Below, in pieces: positions 56,854 to 64,000 of a stretch of 64,000 bases of DNA. Positions within the stretch are counted from its first letter, which is position 1. Every line of letters begins with the position of its first letter. The DNA is taken from positions 868,001 to 932,000 of the forward strand of contig NZ_CM001022.1 in the NCBI RefSeq assembly GCF_000165795.1. Direction: 5' to 3'. The notes beneath the pieces were generated by a model that did not search any database, had not been told where the DNA came from, and saw only the letters and a program-made list of their open reading frames with translations. A program made the translations under genes and the position numbers. The stretch comes from Aminomonas paucivorans DSM 12260. Lineage in GTDB: Bacteria > Synergistota > Synergistia > Synergistales > Synergistaceae.

Positions 56854-59172
56854 ATGCCCCGCAAGAAGGTCTCCCCCCAGGAAGAAGCCCCCCTTCTCCT
56901 CTCCGAGAAGGAAGCCTCTCCCGCCGGAACCCCCAAGACCCCCCGGCGCAAGCCCTCCGCTTCGGCCCCCGAGGGAACCTCCCCCGAGGCGAAGCCCGCG
57001 GCCTCCCGTCCCCGGAAGGCTGCGGGGGAGAAGGCCGCCGCCCCGTCTCCCAAGGAAAAGAAGCCCAAGGCCCCGGGGCGCCGCGTGGCCGCTCCCGAGG
57101 CCGCCCCTAGACCGACCCGCCGCAAGGCCGGTCCCTCGTCCCCCCACGGGACGCTGGTGATCGTGGAGTCCCCCACCAAGGCCCGGACCCTGAGGAAGAT
57201 CCTCGGGGGAGAGTTCTCCGTGGAGGCCAGCGTGGGGCACGTGCGGGACCTGCCCAAGGGACGCCTGGGTCTGGATCTGGAACACGACTTCGAGCCGGAG
57301 TACATCCAGGTCCGAGGCAAGGCGCCGGTGATCCGGCGGCTCAAGGAACTGGCGGCGGGGAGCGAGCGGGTCCTCCTGGCTTCCGACCCGGATCGGGAGG
57401 GGGAGGCCATCGCCTGGCACCTGGCCACCCTGCTCCAGATGGACCCCACCAGCTCCTGCCGCATCCGGATGCACGAGATCACCGCTTCGGGCGTCCAGGG
57501 GGCGGTGGCGAACCCCGAACCCATCGACATGGACCGGGTCCAGGCCCAGCAGTCCCGACGCGTCCTGGACCGGTTGGTGGGCTACCAGCTCAGTCCCCTC
57601 CTGTGGAACAAGGTCCAGAGGGGCCTGTCGGCGGGGAGGGTGCAGTCCGTGGCCCTTCGTCTGGTGTGCGAGCGGGAGGACGAGATCGACGCCTTCCACC
57701 CGGAGGAGTACTGGCTTCTGGACGTGCAGGCCGACGCAGAGGGCGGTCGGGAGTACCTCCTGCGCCTGGAGCGCTGCAAGGGCAAGGTCTTCTCGGTCCC
57801 CTCCCGGGAGGAGGCGGAGCGGGTCGCCCAGGTCCTGCGGTCCCAGCCCCTGGTCGTGGCGGCCTTCAAGAGTCGGGAAAGCTCCCGGGGTGCCCTGCCC
57901 CCCTTCAAAACCAGCACCCTCCAGCAGGACGCCTCCCGCCGCCTGGGCTTCAACCCGAGGCGCACCATGCGGGTGGCCCAGTCCCTCTACGAAGGGGTCG
58001 ATCTTCCCGGCCGGGGTCCCGTGGGGCTCATCACCTACATGCGCACCGACAGCCTCCGGCTGGCCCCGGAGGCCCTGGAGGGAATCCGGCGCTACGTGGG
58101 GGATCGGTTCGGAGCGGACTACCTCCCCGACAAGCCGAACTTCTTCTCCGTGAAGGGGCGTTCCCAGGATGCCCACGAGGCCATCCGCCCCACCGACGTG
58201 ACCCTGGACCCCCAGGGGATCCGGGAGCACCTGAGCCCGGAACAGTTCCGGCTCTACGAACTCATCTGGAACCGGACCGTGGCCAGCCAGATGTCCCCGG
58301 CCCGAGTGGCCCGCACCGCCCTGGACGTGTCCTGCGGGGACTACGGCCTGCGGCAGTCGGGGGTGGAGGTGCTCTTCGACGGATGGGGCAAGCTGTGGCC
58401 CCTGGGGGTGCGCCCCACCCGGATCCCCCGGGCGGAGGAAGGGGAGGTCCTGGGCTTCCGGGATCTCAAGATGGAACAGCGCTACACCCAGCCTCCGGCC
58501 CGATACACCGAGGCGGGGCTGGTGAAGGTCCTGGAGGAGAAGGGCATTGGGCGTCCCTCCACCTACGCCACCATCGTGGAGACCTTGAGCGAACGGGGCT
58601 ACGTGGTGCGGGGGGAGGAGGACAAGAAGCTGGTCCCCACCCGTCTGGGCCGGGGAGTCAGCGGTTTCCTGGTGCGCCATTTCCCCGAGGTGGTCCAGGT
58701 GGGGTTCACCGCCCACATGGAAGAGGACCTGGACCGGGTGGAAGCGGGGGAGCTTCCCTGGCTCGCCCCCATCGAGGGCTTCTGGGCGCCCTTCCGCCAC
58801 ACCCTGGAGGACGTGGCCGCCACGGCGGAGCGGGTGAACATCCCCCCGGAAGAGGTGGGGGAGAACTGCCCTCAGTGCGGCAAGCCCCTGGTGGTCAAGC
58901 GGGGGCGCTACGGGGAGTTCATCGCCTGCAGCGGCTATCCGGAATGCCGTTTCACCAAGAAGCGGGTCACCTCCACCGGCATCTCCTGCCCCAAGTGCGG
59001 CACCGGGGAGCTGGTGCGCCGCAAAGCCACCAAGGGCAAGGCCAAGGGGCGGTTCTTCTACGGGTGCAACCGCTATCCCGAATGCGACTACCTCACCTGG
59101 TCGAAGCCGAAGAAAGCGGTGGAGCCCGAGGGGGAGGCCCTTCCGGTGACGGAGGAGCGGGACGATGGCTGA
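56854..59172 (+). CDS. topA: DNA topoisomerase I with basic N-terminal extension
   Basis: A 772-residue type IA topoisomerase relaxing negative supercoils. Residues 1-97 are a Lys/Pro/Ala/Arg-rich, histone-H1-like extension; the usual start TLVIVESPTKARTL follows. The catalytic tyrosine is Y395 in TYMRTDS. Two C-terminal zinc fingers are seen (CPQCGKPLVV...CSGYPEC; CPKCGTGEL...CNRYPEC). Most homologues carry basic tails at the C terminus, not the N terminus. ATG 56854 has no clear Shine-Dalgarno, but codon use of the extension is like the rest of the gene and no other start precedes the core. Confidence 0.95.
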   Translation: MPRKKVSPQEEAPLLLSEKEASPAGTPKTPRRKPSASAPEGTSPEAKPAASRPRKAAGEKAAAPSPKEKKPKAPGRRVAAPEAAPRPTRRKAGPSSPHGTLVIVESPTKARTLRKILGGEFSVEASVGHVRDLPKGRLGLDLEHDFEPEYIQVRGKAPVIRRLKELAAGSERVLLASDPDREGEAIAWHLATLLQMDPTSSCRIRMHEITASGVQGAVANPEPIDMDRVQAQQSRRVLDRLVGYQLSPLLWNKVQRGLSAGRVQSVALRLVCEREDEIDAFHPEEYWLLDVQADAEGGREYLLRLERCKGKVFSVPSREEAERVAQVLRSQPLVVAAFKSRESSRGALPPFKTSTLQQDASRRLGFNPRRTMRVAQSLYEGVDLPGRGPVGLITYMRTDSLRLAPEALEGIRRYVGDRFGADYLPDKPNFFSVKGRSQDAHEAIRPTDVTLDPQGIREHLSPEQFRLYELIWNRTVASQMSPARVARTALDVSCGDYGLRQSGVEVLFDGWGKLWPLGVRPTRIPRAEEGEVLGFRDLKMEQRYTQPPARYTEAGLVKVLEEKGIGRPSTYATIVETLSERGYVVRGEEDKKLVPTRLGRGVSGFLVRHFPEVVQVGFTAHMEEDLDRVEAGELPWLAPIEGFWAPFRHTLEDVAATAERVNIPPEEVGENCPQCGKPLVVKRGRYGEFIACSGYPECRFTKKRVTSTGISCPKCGTGELVRRKATKGKAKGRFFYGCNRYPECDYLTWSKPKKAVEPEGEALPVTEERDDG

Positions 59173-60487
59173 TCCCATCACCCTGGTGGGGGGCGGCCTG
59201 GCGGGTTCCGAGGCGGCGTGGCAGCTTGCCTCCCGGGGCGTGGCGGTGCGCCTCTTCGAGATGCGTCCCCGGGCCACCACGCCCGCCCATACCACGGACC
59301 TCCTGGGGGAGCTGGTGTGCAGCAACTCCCTGGGGGCAGACCAGACCACCAGCCCCGCAGGGATCCTCAAGGGGGAGCTGGAGACCCTGGGCAGCCTGAT
59401 CCTGGCCTGTGCCCGTCGACACCGGGTGCCCGCCGGGCGGGCCCTGGCGGTGGATCGGGAGCGTTTCGCCCGGGAGGTGACCCGGACCCTTGAGGAGCAC
59501 CCCCTGGTGGAGGTGGTGCGGGAGGAGGTCACGGCCCTGCCCGAGGGTCCGGCCATCCTCGCCTCGGGTCCCCTCACCAGCCCTTCTCTGGCGGAAGCCC
59601 TCCGGAACCTGGTGGGGGAGGATTTTCTGGCCTTCCACGACGCCGTGGCCCCCATCGTCACCCTGGAGAGCGTGGACCCCGAACGCAGCTACCGGGGCAG
59701 CCGCTACGGCCAGGGGGAGGACTACGTGAACTGTCCCCTGGACGAACCCACCTACCGGGCCTTCCGGCAGGCCCTGGTGGAGGCGGTGCAGGCCCCACGA
59801 CACGACTTCGAGGTGAAGCAGCGGTTCTTCGAGGGCTGCCTGCCCATCGAGGAGATCGCCCGCCGGGGGGAGGACACCCTGCGCTTCGGTCCCATGCGCC
59901 CCGTGGGGCTCCCGGACCCCTCGGGGAGGGAACCCTTCGCGGTGGTGCAGCTTCGCCAGGACAACGAAGAGGGCACCCTCTACAACCTGGTGGGGTTCCA
60001 GACCAACCTCCTCTGGGGGGAGCAGGACCGCATCTTCCGCCTGATTCCCGCCCTGGAGAGGGCGGAGTTCGTCCGCAAGGGGGTCATGCACCGGAACCTC
60101 TTCGTCTGTGCACCTCGTGTGCTGGACGGTTTTCTCCGTCCCCGAGGCCGGGAGGACCTCTTCCTGGCGGGGCAGGTGACGGGGGTGGAGGGGTACCTGG
60201 AGAGCACCGCCATGGGAGCCGCCGCGGCCCTGTTCCTCCTGGCCCGGCTTCGGGGGGAGGAACTGCCCGTCTTCCCTCGGAAGACCGCCCTGGGTTCCCT
60301 GCTCCACTACCTGAAGGACGCCCGCCCCGAGACCTTCCAGCCCATGAACGTGAACCTGGGGATCTTTCCCAAGCTGGAGCGGAAGATCAAGAGCCGCACG
60401 GAACGCTGCGAGGCCTACGGGGTCCGCTCTGCCGAGGCGCTGGAGGGTTTCCTGGCGGACCATCCCTGGTGCCGCGGTTCCTCCTGA
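59165..60487 (+). CDS. trmFO: tRNA m5U54 methyltransferase TrmFO
   Basis: A 440-residue FAD- and folate-dependent methyltransferase making m5U54 in tRNA. The dinucleotide motif GGGLAGSEAAWQLASRG opens the protein; FEMRPRATTPAHTTDLLGELVCSNSLG and AGQVTGVEGYLESTAMG are diagnostic, with the conserved Cys pair region. ATG 59165 overlaps topA by eight bases, as in Bacillus (topA-gid). Confidence 0.97.
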   Translation: MADPITLVGGGLAGSEAAWQLASRGVAVRLFEMRPRATTPAHTTDLLGELVCSNSLGADQTTSPAGILKGELETLGSLILACARRHRVPAGRALAVDRERFAREVTRTLEEHPLVEVVREEVTALPEGPAILASGPLTSPSLAEALRNLVGEDFLAFHDAVAPIVTLESVDPERSYRGSRYGQGEDYVNCPLDEPTYRAFRQALVEAVQAPRHDFEVKQRFFEGCLPIEEIARRGEDTLRFGPMRPVGLPDPSGREPFAVVQLRQDNEEGTLYNLVGFQTNLLWGEQDRIFRLIPALERAEFVRKGVMHRNLFVCAPRVLDGFLRPRGREDLFLAGQVTGVEGYLESTAMGAAAALFLLARLRGEELPVFPRKTALGSLLHYLKDARPETFQPMNVNLGIFPKLERKIKSRTERCEAYGVRSAEALEGFLADHPWCRGSS

Positions 60488-60523
60488 AAGGGCGAAAGTG
60501 GGTCAAAAGCGTAACAAGACCTT

Positions 60524-60567
60524 CATCTTTTGAAAATTCTTGTTGTGTCTGCTTTTGATGCTACAAT
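60524..60567 (+). promoter_or_regulatory. xerC-hslVU-codY promoter with CodY-box-like element
   Basis: TTGTTG (60540-60545), 16 bases, TACAAT (60562-60567) with TG at 60559-60560 (extended -10). Bases 60524-60538 match the CodY box AATTTTCWGAAAATT at 12 of 15 positions and end one base before the -35 hexamer. The predicted start point is about 60574, next to ATG 60575. This suggests CodY autoregulation. Confidence 0.65.
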
Positions 60568-60574
60568 GGGTCCC

Positions 60575-61459
60575 ATGGCCGATTCCCTCTCTTCCCTCGT
60601 CGACGGATTCCTCGACCAGCTCCGTTACAGGCTGAACCGTTCGGAGAACACGACCGTGAACTACGCCGTGGATCTCGCGCAGTTCGTCGAGTTCCTCCAG
60701 CTGGAGGGGGTCGAGGGGCCGGAGGGGATCAACCGGGACCGGGTGCGGGGCTTTCTGCGCAGCCTCATGGGGTACGGGTTCGCCCCCACCTCTGCGGCTC
60801 GCAAGCTCTCCTCCGTCCGGGGGTTCACCGCCTACCTGACCCGGGAGGGCCTCGTGGAGCAGGACCCCGCAGCAGGAGTCCGAGGCCCGAAGCTCCCGGC
60901 GAACCTGCCTCGCGCCCTGGCGTACCCCGACGTGGTCCGCCTGCTGGAGGAGGGGCCCGGCGGGCGTCATGCCCAGCGGGATCGGCTGATGCTGGAACTC
61001 CTCTACGGGTCGGGGCTTCGGGTCTCCGAGGCGGCGGGATTGGATTGGGAAGACCTGGAGCCGGAGGAACGGTGGCTGCGGGTTCTGGGAAAGGGCCAGA
61101 AGGGGCGGGCGGTGCCCTTCGGGCGAGGGGTGAAGGAGCTGTTGCAGGACTGGCGCCCCGACCCTGTGACCCGCCAGGGGCCGGTGTTTCCCGGGGAGCG
61201 GGGAGCGCCCCGCATCACCCCCCGGACGATCCACCGCCTGGTCACCCAGTCGGCCCGACGGGTCGGCCTGGCGGGGGTGACGCCCCACACCCTGAGGCAC
61301 AGTTTCGCCACCCATCTCCTGGAGGGGGGGGCGTCCCTTCGGGTGGTGCAGGAACTGCTGGGGCACGAGAGCCTCCTCACCACCCAGCGCTATCTGGACA
61401 TCACCTCGGATCAGATGAAACGAAGCTACGAACAAGCCCATCCGCGGGCGGGAGGTTGA
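60575..61459 (+). CDS. xerC: Tyrosine recombinase XerC (CodV-type)
   Basis: A 294-residue site-specific recombinase resolving chromosome dimers. All catalytic residues are present: R149 ([12 protein letters not shown]), the beta-hairpin Lys (GKGQKGR), [11 protein letters not shown], the H of LLGHESL, and nucleophile Y273 (TTQRYLD). ATG 60575 is chosen because it lies at the predicted transcription start; it has no Shine-Dalgarno. Upstream TTG 60530 would lie inside the promoter. It is the first gene of xerC-hslV-hslU-codY, the Bacillus codVWXY order. Confidence 0.95.
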   Translation: MADSLSSLVDGFLDQLRYRLNRSENTTVNYAVDLAQFVEFLQLEGVEGPEGINRDRVRGFLRSLMGYGFAPTSAARKLSSVRGFTAYLTREGLVEQDPAAGVRGPKLPANLPRALAYPDVVRLLEEGPGGRHAQRDRLMLELLYGSGLRVSEAAGLDWEDLEPEERWLRVLGKGQKGRAVPFGRGVKELLQDWRPDPVTRQGPVFPGERGAPRITPRTIHRLVTQSARRVGLAGVTPHTLRHSFATHLLEGGASLRVVQELLGHESLLTTQRYLDITSDQMKRSYEQAHPRAGG

Positions 61460-61461
61460 CC

Positions 61462-61995
61462 GTGTTCAAAGGAACCACGATTCTCTGCGTGCGCAAGGAC
61501 GGACGGGTGGCCATGGCCGGGGACGGCCAGGTCACCTTGGGAAGCCAGATCGTCAAGGCCGGGGCCCGCAAGGTCCGCAGGCTCCACGAAGGGCAGATCC
61601 TGGCGGGTTTCGCCGGGAGCACCGCCGACGCCATGACCCTGCTGGAGCGCTTCGAGAAGCGCCTGGAGGAGAACCAGGGGCACCTGTTGCGCTCCGCCGC
61701 GGCGCTGGTGAAGGAGTGGCGCACCGACAAGGCCCTCCGGCGCCTGGAGGCCATGCTGCTGGTGGCGGACCGGGAGCAGACCCTCCTCCTCTCGGGGGCG
61801 GGGGACATCCTGGAGCCCGAGGGCGGGGTAGCCTCCATCGGCTCCGGTTCGGGGTACGCCCTTGCGGCGGCCCGGGGGCTTCTGGAGGGGTCCGACTGGG
61901 CCGCCGGAGCCATCGCCCGGAGATCCCTGGAGCTGGCCTCGGAAATCTGCATCTACACCAACGACCAGATCACCCTGGAGGAGTTGCCCCAATGA
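61462..61995 (+). CDS. hslV: HslV (ClpQ) proteasome-like peptidase subunit
   Basis: A 177-residue threonine peptidase. The start [24 protein letters not shown] places the catalytic Thr at position 5, exposed after removal of four residues, as in Thermotoga Hsl[28 protein letters not shown] and [12 protein letters not shown] are standard. GTG 61462 follows GGGAGG by six bases; xerC ends two bases earlier. Forms the HslUV protease with the next gene product. Confidence 0.96.
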   Translation: MFKGTTILCVRKDGRVAMAGDGQVTLGSQIVKAGARKVRRLHEGQILAGFAGSTADAMTLLERFEKRLEENQGHLLRSAAALVKEWRTDKALRRLEAMLLVADREQTLLLSGAGDILEPEGGVASIGSGSGYALAAARGLLEGSDWAAGAIARRSLELASEICIYTNDQITLEELPQ

Positions 61996-63404
61996 CCGGA
62001 ACCGGAGATTCCCTCACTCCCCGCACCGTGGTGGCCTATCTGGACCGCTACATCGTGGGGCAGGACAAGGCCAAGCGGGCCGTGGCGGTGGCCCTGCGCA
62101 ACCGCATCCGCCGCCGCAGGCTCCCGGAAGAACTCGCCCGGGAGGTGTCCCCGAAGAACATTCTCATGGTGGGCCCCACGGGGGTGGGCAAGACGGAGAT
62201 CGCCCGTCGCCTGGCCCGGCTGGTGGAGGCCCCCTTCGTCAAGGTGGAGGCCACCAAGTTCACCGAGGTGGGCTACGTGGGCCGGGACGTGGAGTCCATG
62301 ATCCGGGACCTGGTGGAGGCGTCGGTGCAGATGGTGCGTCGTCGTCTCATCGAGGAGGTCCAGGAGCCCGCGGCTCGGGCGGCGGAGGAGCGCATCCTGG
62401 ACGCCCTTCTGCCCCGTCCCAAGACCGAGGCCGCCGTCCCGGACTTCCTGCGCCTCTTCGGGGCGGGCCGGGAGACCCCTCCCCCTGCGGCGTCCCCGGC
62501 GCCCCCGGAGCCGGAAGTTCGGGAGGGAACCCGGGAGAAGCTGCGGGAACTCCTCCGGGCGGGCAAGCTGGACGGCCGCTCCGTGGAGGTGGAGGTCCCC
62601 GAGGGTTCCCGGGTGGGCATGACCCTCATGGGAGCGGGGGGTCTGGAGGAGATGGGCCTGAACCTGGGGGAACTCCTGGGGGGGCTCATGCCCAAGCGGA
62701 CCAAGCGCAAGACCGTCACGGTGGAGGAGGCCCGGCGGCTTCTCCAGGCGGAGGAAGCGGAGAAGCTGGTGGACCAGGAGGCGGTGGTCCGGGAGGCGGT
62801 GGCCAAGGCGGAGCAGGAGGGCATCCTCTTCGTGGACGAGATCGACAAGATCGCCGGGGGCGGCTCCGGCCATGGGGGCCCCGACGTGAGCCGGGAGGGG
62901 GTCCAGCGGGACCTGCTCCCCATCGTGGAGGGCTGCGTGGTGCAGACCAAGTACGGCCCGGTGCAGACGGACCACATGCTCTTCATCGCCGCCGGGGCCT
63001 TCCACAAGACCAAGCCCTCCGACCTGGTGCCGGAGCTTCAGGGGCGCCTTCCCATCCGGGTGGAGCTTCAGCCCCTGCGGGAGGAGGACCTGGTCCGCAT
63101 CCTGGGGGAGCCGGAAAGCAGCCTGGTGCGGCAGTACGAGGCCCTTCTGGGCACCGAAGGGGTGCGCCTCCGGTTCGAGGAGAGCGGCCTCCGTGCCCTG
63201 GCGGCCCTGGCGGCGCGGATGAACCGGGACCTGGAGGACATCGGCGCCCGGCGGCTTCATACCCTCCTGGAACAGCTCCTGGAGGAGATCAGTTTCCAGG
63301 CCCCCGAGACGGAGGAGCAGGACGTGACGGTGGACGCTCCCTACGTGGAGGGGCGACTGGGGCCCCTGTCGGAGGATCGGGAGGCCCGAAAGTACCTGCT
63401 GTAG
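61992..63404 (+). CDS. hslU: HslU (ClpY) ATPase subunit
   Basis: A 470-residue AAA+ ATPase that unfolds proteins for HslV. Landmarks: [22 protein letters not shown], Walker A 61-68 (GPTGVGKT), [24 protein letters not shown], an I-domain of typical size, [10 protein letters not shown] and [13 protein letters not shown]. The C-terminal REARKYLL is the tail that docks into HslV. ATG 61992 overlaps the hslV stop (ATGA). Confidence 0.97.
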   Translation: MTGTGDSLTPRTVVAYLDRYIVGQDKAKRAVAVALRNRIRRRRLPEELAREVSPKNILMVGPTGVGKTEIARRLARLVEAPFVKVEATKFTEVGYVGRDVESMIRDLVEASVQMVRRRLIEEVQEPAARAAEERILDALLPRPKTEAAVPDFLRLFGAGRETPPPAASPAPPEPEVREGTREKLRELLRAGKLDGRSVEVEVPEGSRVGMTLMGAGGLEEMGLNLGELLGGLMPKRTKRKTVTVEEARRLLQAEEAEKLVDQEAVVREAVAKAEQEGILFVDEIDKIAGGGSGHGGPDVSREGVQRDLLPIVEGCVVQTKYGPVQTDHMLFIAAGAFHKTKPSDLVPELQGRLPIRVELQPLREEDLVRILGEPESSLVRQYEALLGTEGVRLRFEESGLRALAALAARMNRDLEDIGARRLHTLLEQLLEEISFQAPETEEQDVTVDAPYVEGRLGPLSEDREARKYLL

Positions 63405-63483
63405 GTTCCCGCAAGGTCACAGCGCCCCGCAGGGGCGAGGATCACCCCATACAGACAAATACCCCATCTGGGAGGAATAAACC

Positions 63484-64000
63484 GTGAACACGCCCAAAGA
63501 ATTGGTGGAATCCCGACCGAAGATCCTGAACCCCTCGGCCATGCAGGACCTGCTCGAAAAAGCCCGGCTGGTGGGCAGGGCCCTCCAGAACCGCAAGGAC
63601 CGCAGCGGCCCGGATTACCAGCGTCTGGCCAAGCTTCTCTGCGACCTTTCCGCCGCCAACGTGTACGTCATCAACCGGGAGGGGCGCATCCTGGGCTATG
63701 CCTGGATCAGCGCCTACGACTGCCCCATCATGGCGGACATCCTGGCGGTCAACATGCTGCCGGAGAGCTATGTGGAGCGGCTCAACCAGTACCACGAGTC
63801 CATCCTGAACCACACGGACCACGGCATGTGCGCCTATGCGGACCAGCCCTGCACCTACTCCAACAAGCACGTGCTCTACGTCCCCGTCAACGGAGGAGGA
63901 GAGCGTCTGGGCACCCTCATCCTGGCCCGTTTCGGCTGTCCCTTCGACACCCGGGACCTGGTGCTGGCGGAGTACCTGGCCACGGTGGTGGGCCTGGAGA
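63484..64000 (+). CDS. codY: Global regulator CodY (3' truncated by window edge)
   Basis: 172 residues are visible, cut by the window end. They cover the N-terminal GAF ligand domain (LAKLLCDLSAANVYVINREGRILGYAW, NGGGERLGTLILARF, LVLAEYLATVVGLE), matching CodY from Firmicutes. The C-terminal DNA-binding part is beyond the window. GTG 63484 follows GGGAGGAATAAACC. CodY represses amino-acid and other metabolism genes when branched-chain amino acids and GTP are plentiful. A small hairpin CGCCCC/GGGGCG lies in the gap after hslU. Confidence 0.93.
   Translation, partial: MNTPKELVESRPKILNPSAMQDLLEKARLVGRALQNRKDRSGPDYQRLAKLLCDLSAANVYVINREGRILGYAWISAYDCPIMADILAVNMLPESYVERLNQYHESILNHTDHGMCAYADQPCTYSNKHVLYVPVNGGGERLGTLILARFGCPFDTRDLVLAEYLATVVGLE

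Noticed and set aside
60502-60518. Possible CtsR half-site GGTCAAA upstream of xerC
   Set aside because: Only one heptad matches; the second half-site at the required three-base spacing does not.
60575-61459. Phage or integron integrase
   Set aside because: Length, motifs and position before hslVU-codY identify the housekeeping XerC/CodV recombinase; no attachment sites or phage genes are nearby.

Overview
This window is a gene-dense, very GC-rich stretch of bacterial chromosome made almost entirely of housekeeping and cell-envelope genes. I recognise no insertion sequence, prophage, plasmid gene or CRISPR array. The gene content (CtsR-McsA-McsB-ClpC, CodY with HslUV, CsaB plus an SLH-domain protein, an NhaC antiporter, a TAXI binding protein, an ADP-forming acyl-CoA synthetase and a lysine-dehydrogenase-like enzyme) together with high GC fits an amino-acid-fermenting member of the Synergistota. 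That assignment is an inference from gene content and order, not the result of a search.

Layout. 1-10.3 kb: the end of a GNAT acetyltransferase, an HExxH metalloprotease-like protein, a YgiQ radical SAM enzyme, a GYF-AIM24 fusion, a cupin, one unrecognised gene on the minus strand, an ADP-forming acyl-CoA synthetase, PlsY and a DHA2-type exporter. 10.35-16.1 kb: the ctsR-mcsA-mcsB-clpC protein quality-control operon behind a promoter that carries a CtsR-like operator, then a secreted PpiC isomerase. 16.1-24.7 kb: NhaC, a small membrane protein, a saccharopine/lysine dehydrogenase family enzyme, an MscS channel, an SLH-anchored phosphodiester glycosidase, tRNA-Ala, an orphan TAXI binding protein and a secreted LolA-like protein. 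24.7-32 kb: glyA, an rlmN with a long repetitive basic tail, tRNA-Glu and tRNA-Gln, RNase J and a Na/Pi cotransporter. 31.9-45.2 kb: a long, tightly overlapping plus-strand run (uppP, DUF4321, maf, DUF5693, csaB, two transketolase halves, ftsE, ftsX, an EnvC-like M23 peptidase, an S41 protease, a divergent polysaccharide deacetylase, purA, rimI) largely devoted to the envelope and division. 45.2-50.1 kb: a DMT exporter, then minus-strand genes (GNAT, PDZ protein, tRNA-Val, a 56-residue zinc ribbon, DUF554, and an ArsG/ArsF-like thiol pair).

50.2-64 kb: a syntenic block close to that of Bacillus subtilis: lepB, rbgA, rnhB, a FliK-like and an FlhB-like gene (ylqG/ylqH positions), yraN, comM, dprA, smg-like, topA, trmFO, xerC, hslV, hslU, codY. 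Most neighbours overlap by 4-8 bases (ATGA or GTGA), indicating translational coupling. The xerC-hslVU-codY promoter has a CodY-box-like element directly against its -35 hexamer and may give a leaderless xerC message.

Working together: CsaB-made pyruvylated polymer is the expected anchor for the SLH protein. FtsEX, the EnvC-like peptidase, CtpA and the deacetylase-like protein form a division/cell-wall module. CtsR/McsAB/ClpC and HslUV cover proteolysis. CodY links amino-acid supply to gene expression. The most notable observations are three nucleic-acid enzymes (RlmN, TopA, RNase J) carrying basic disordered extensions, a duplicated metalloprotease domain that lost HExxH in one copy, two genes that seem to start with CTG, and the CodY and CtsR operators.
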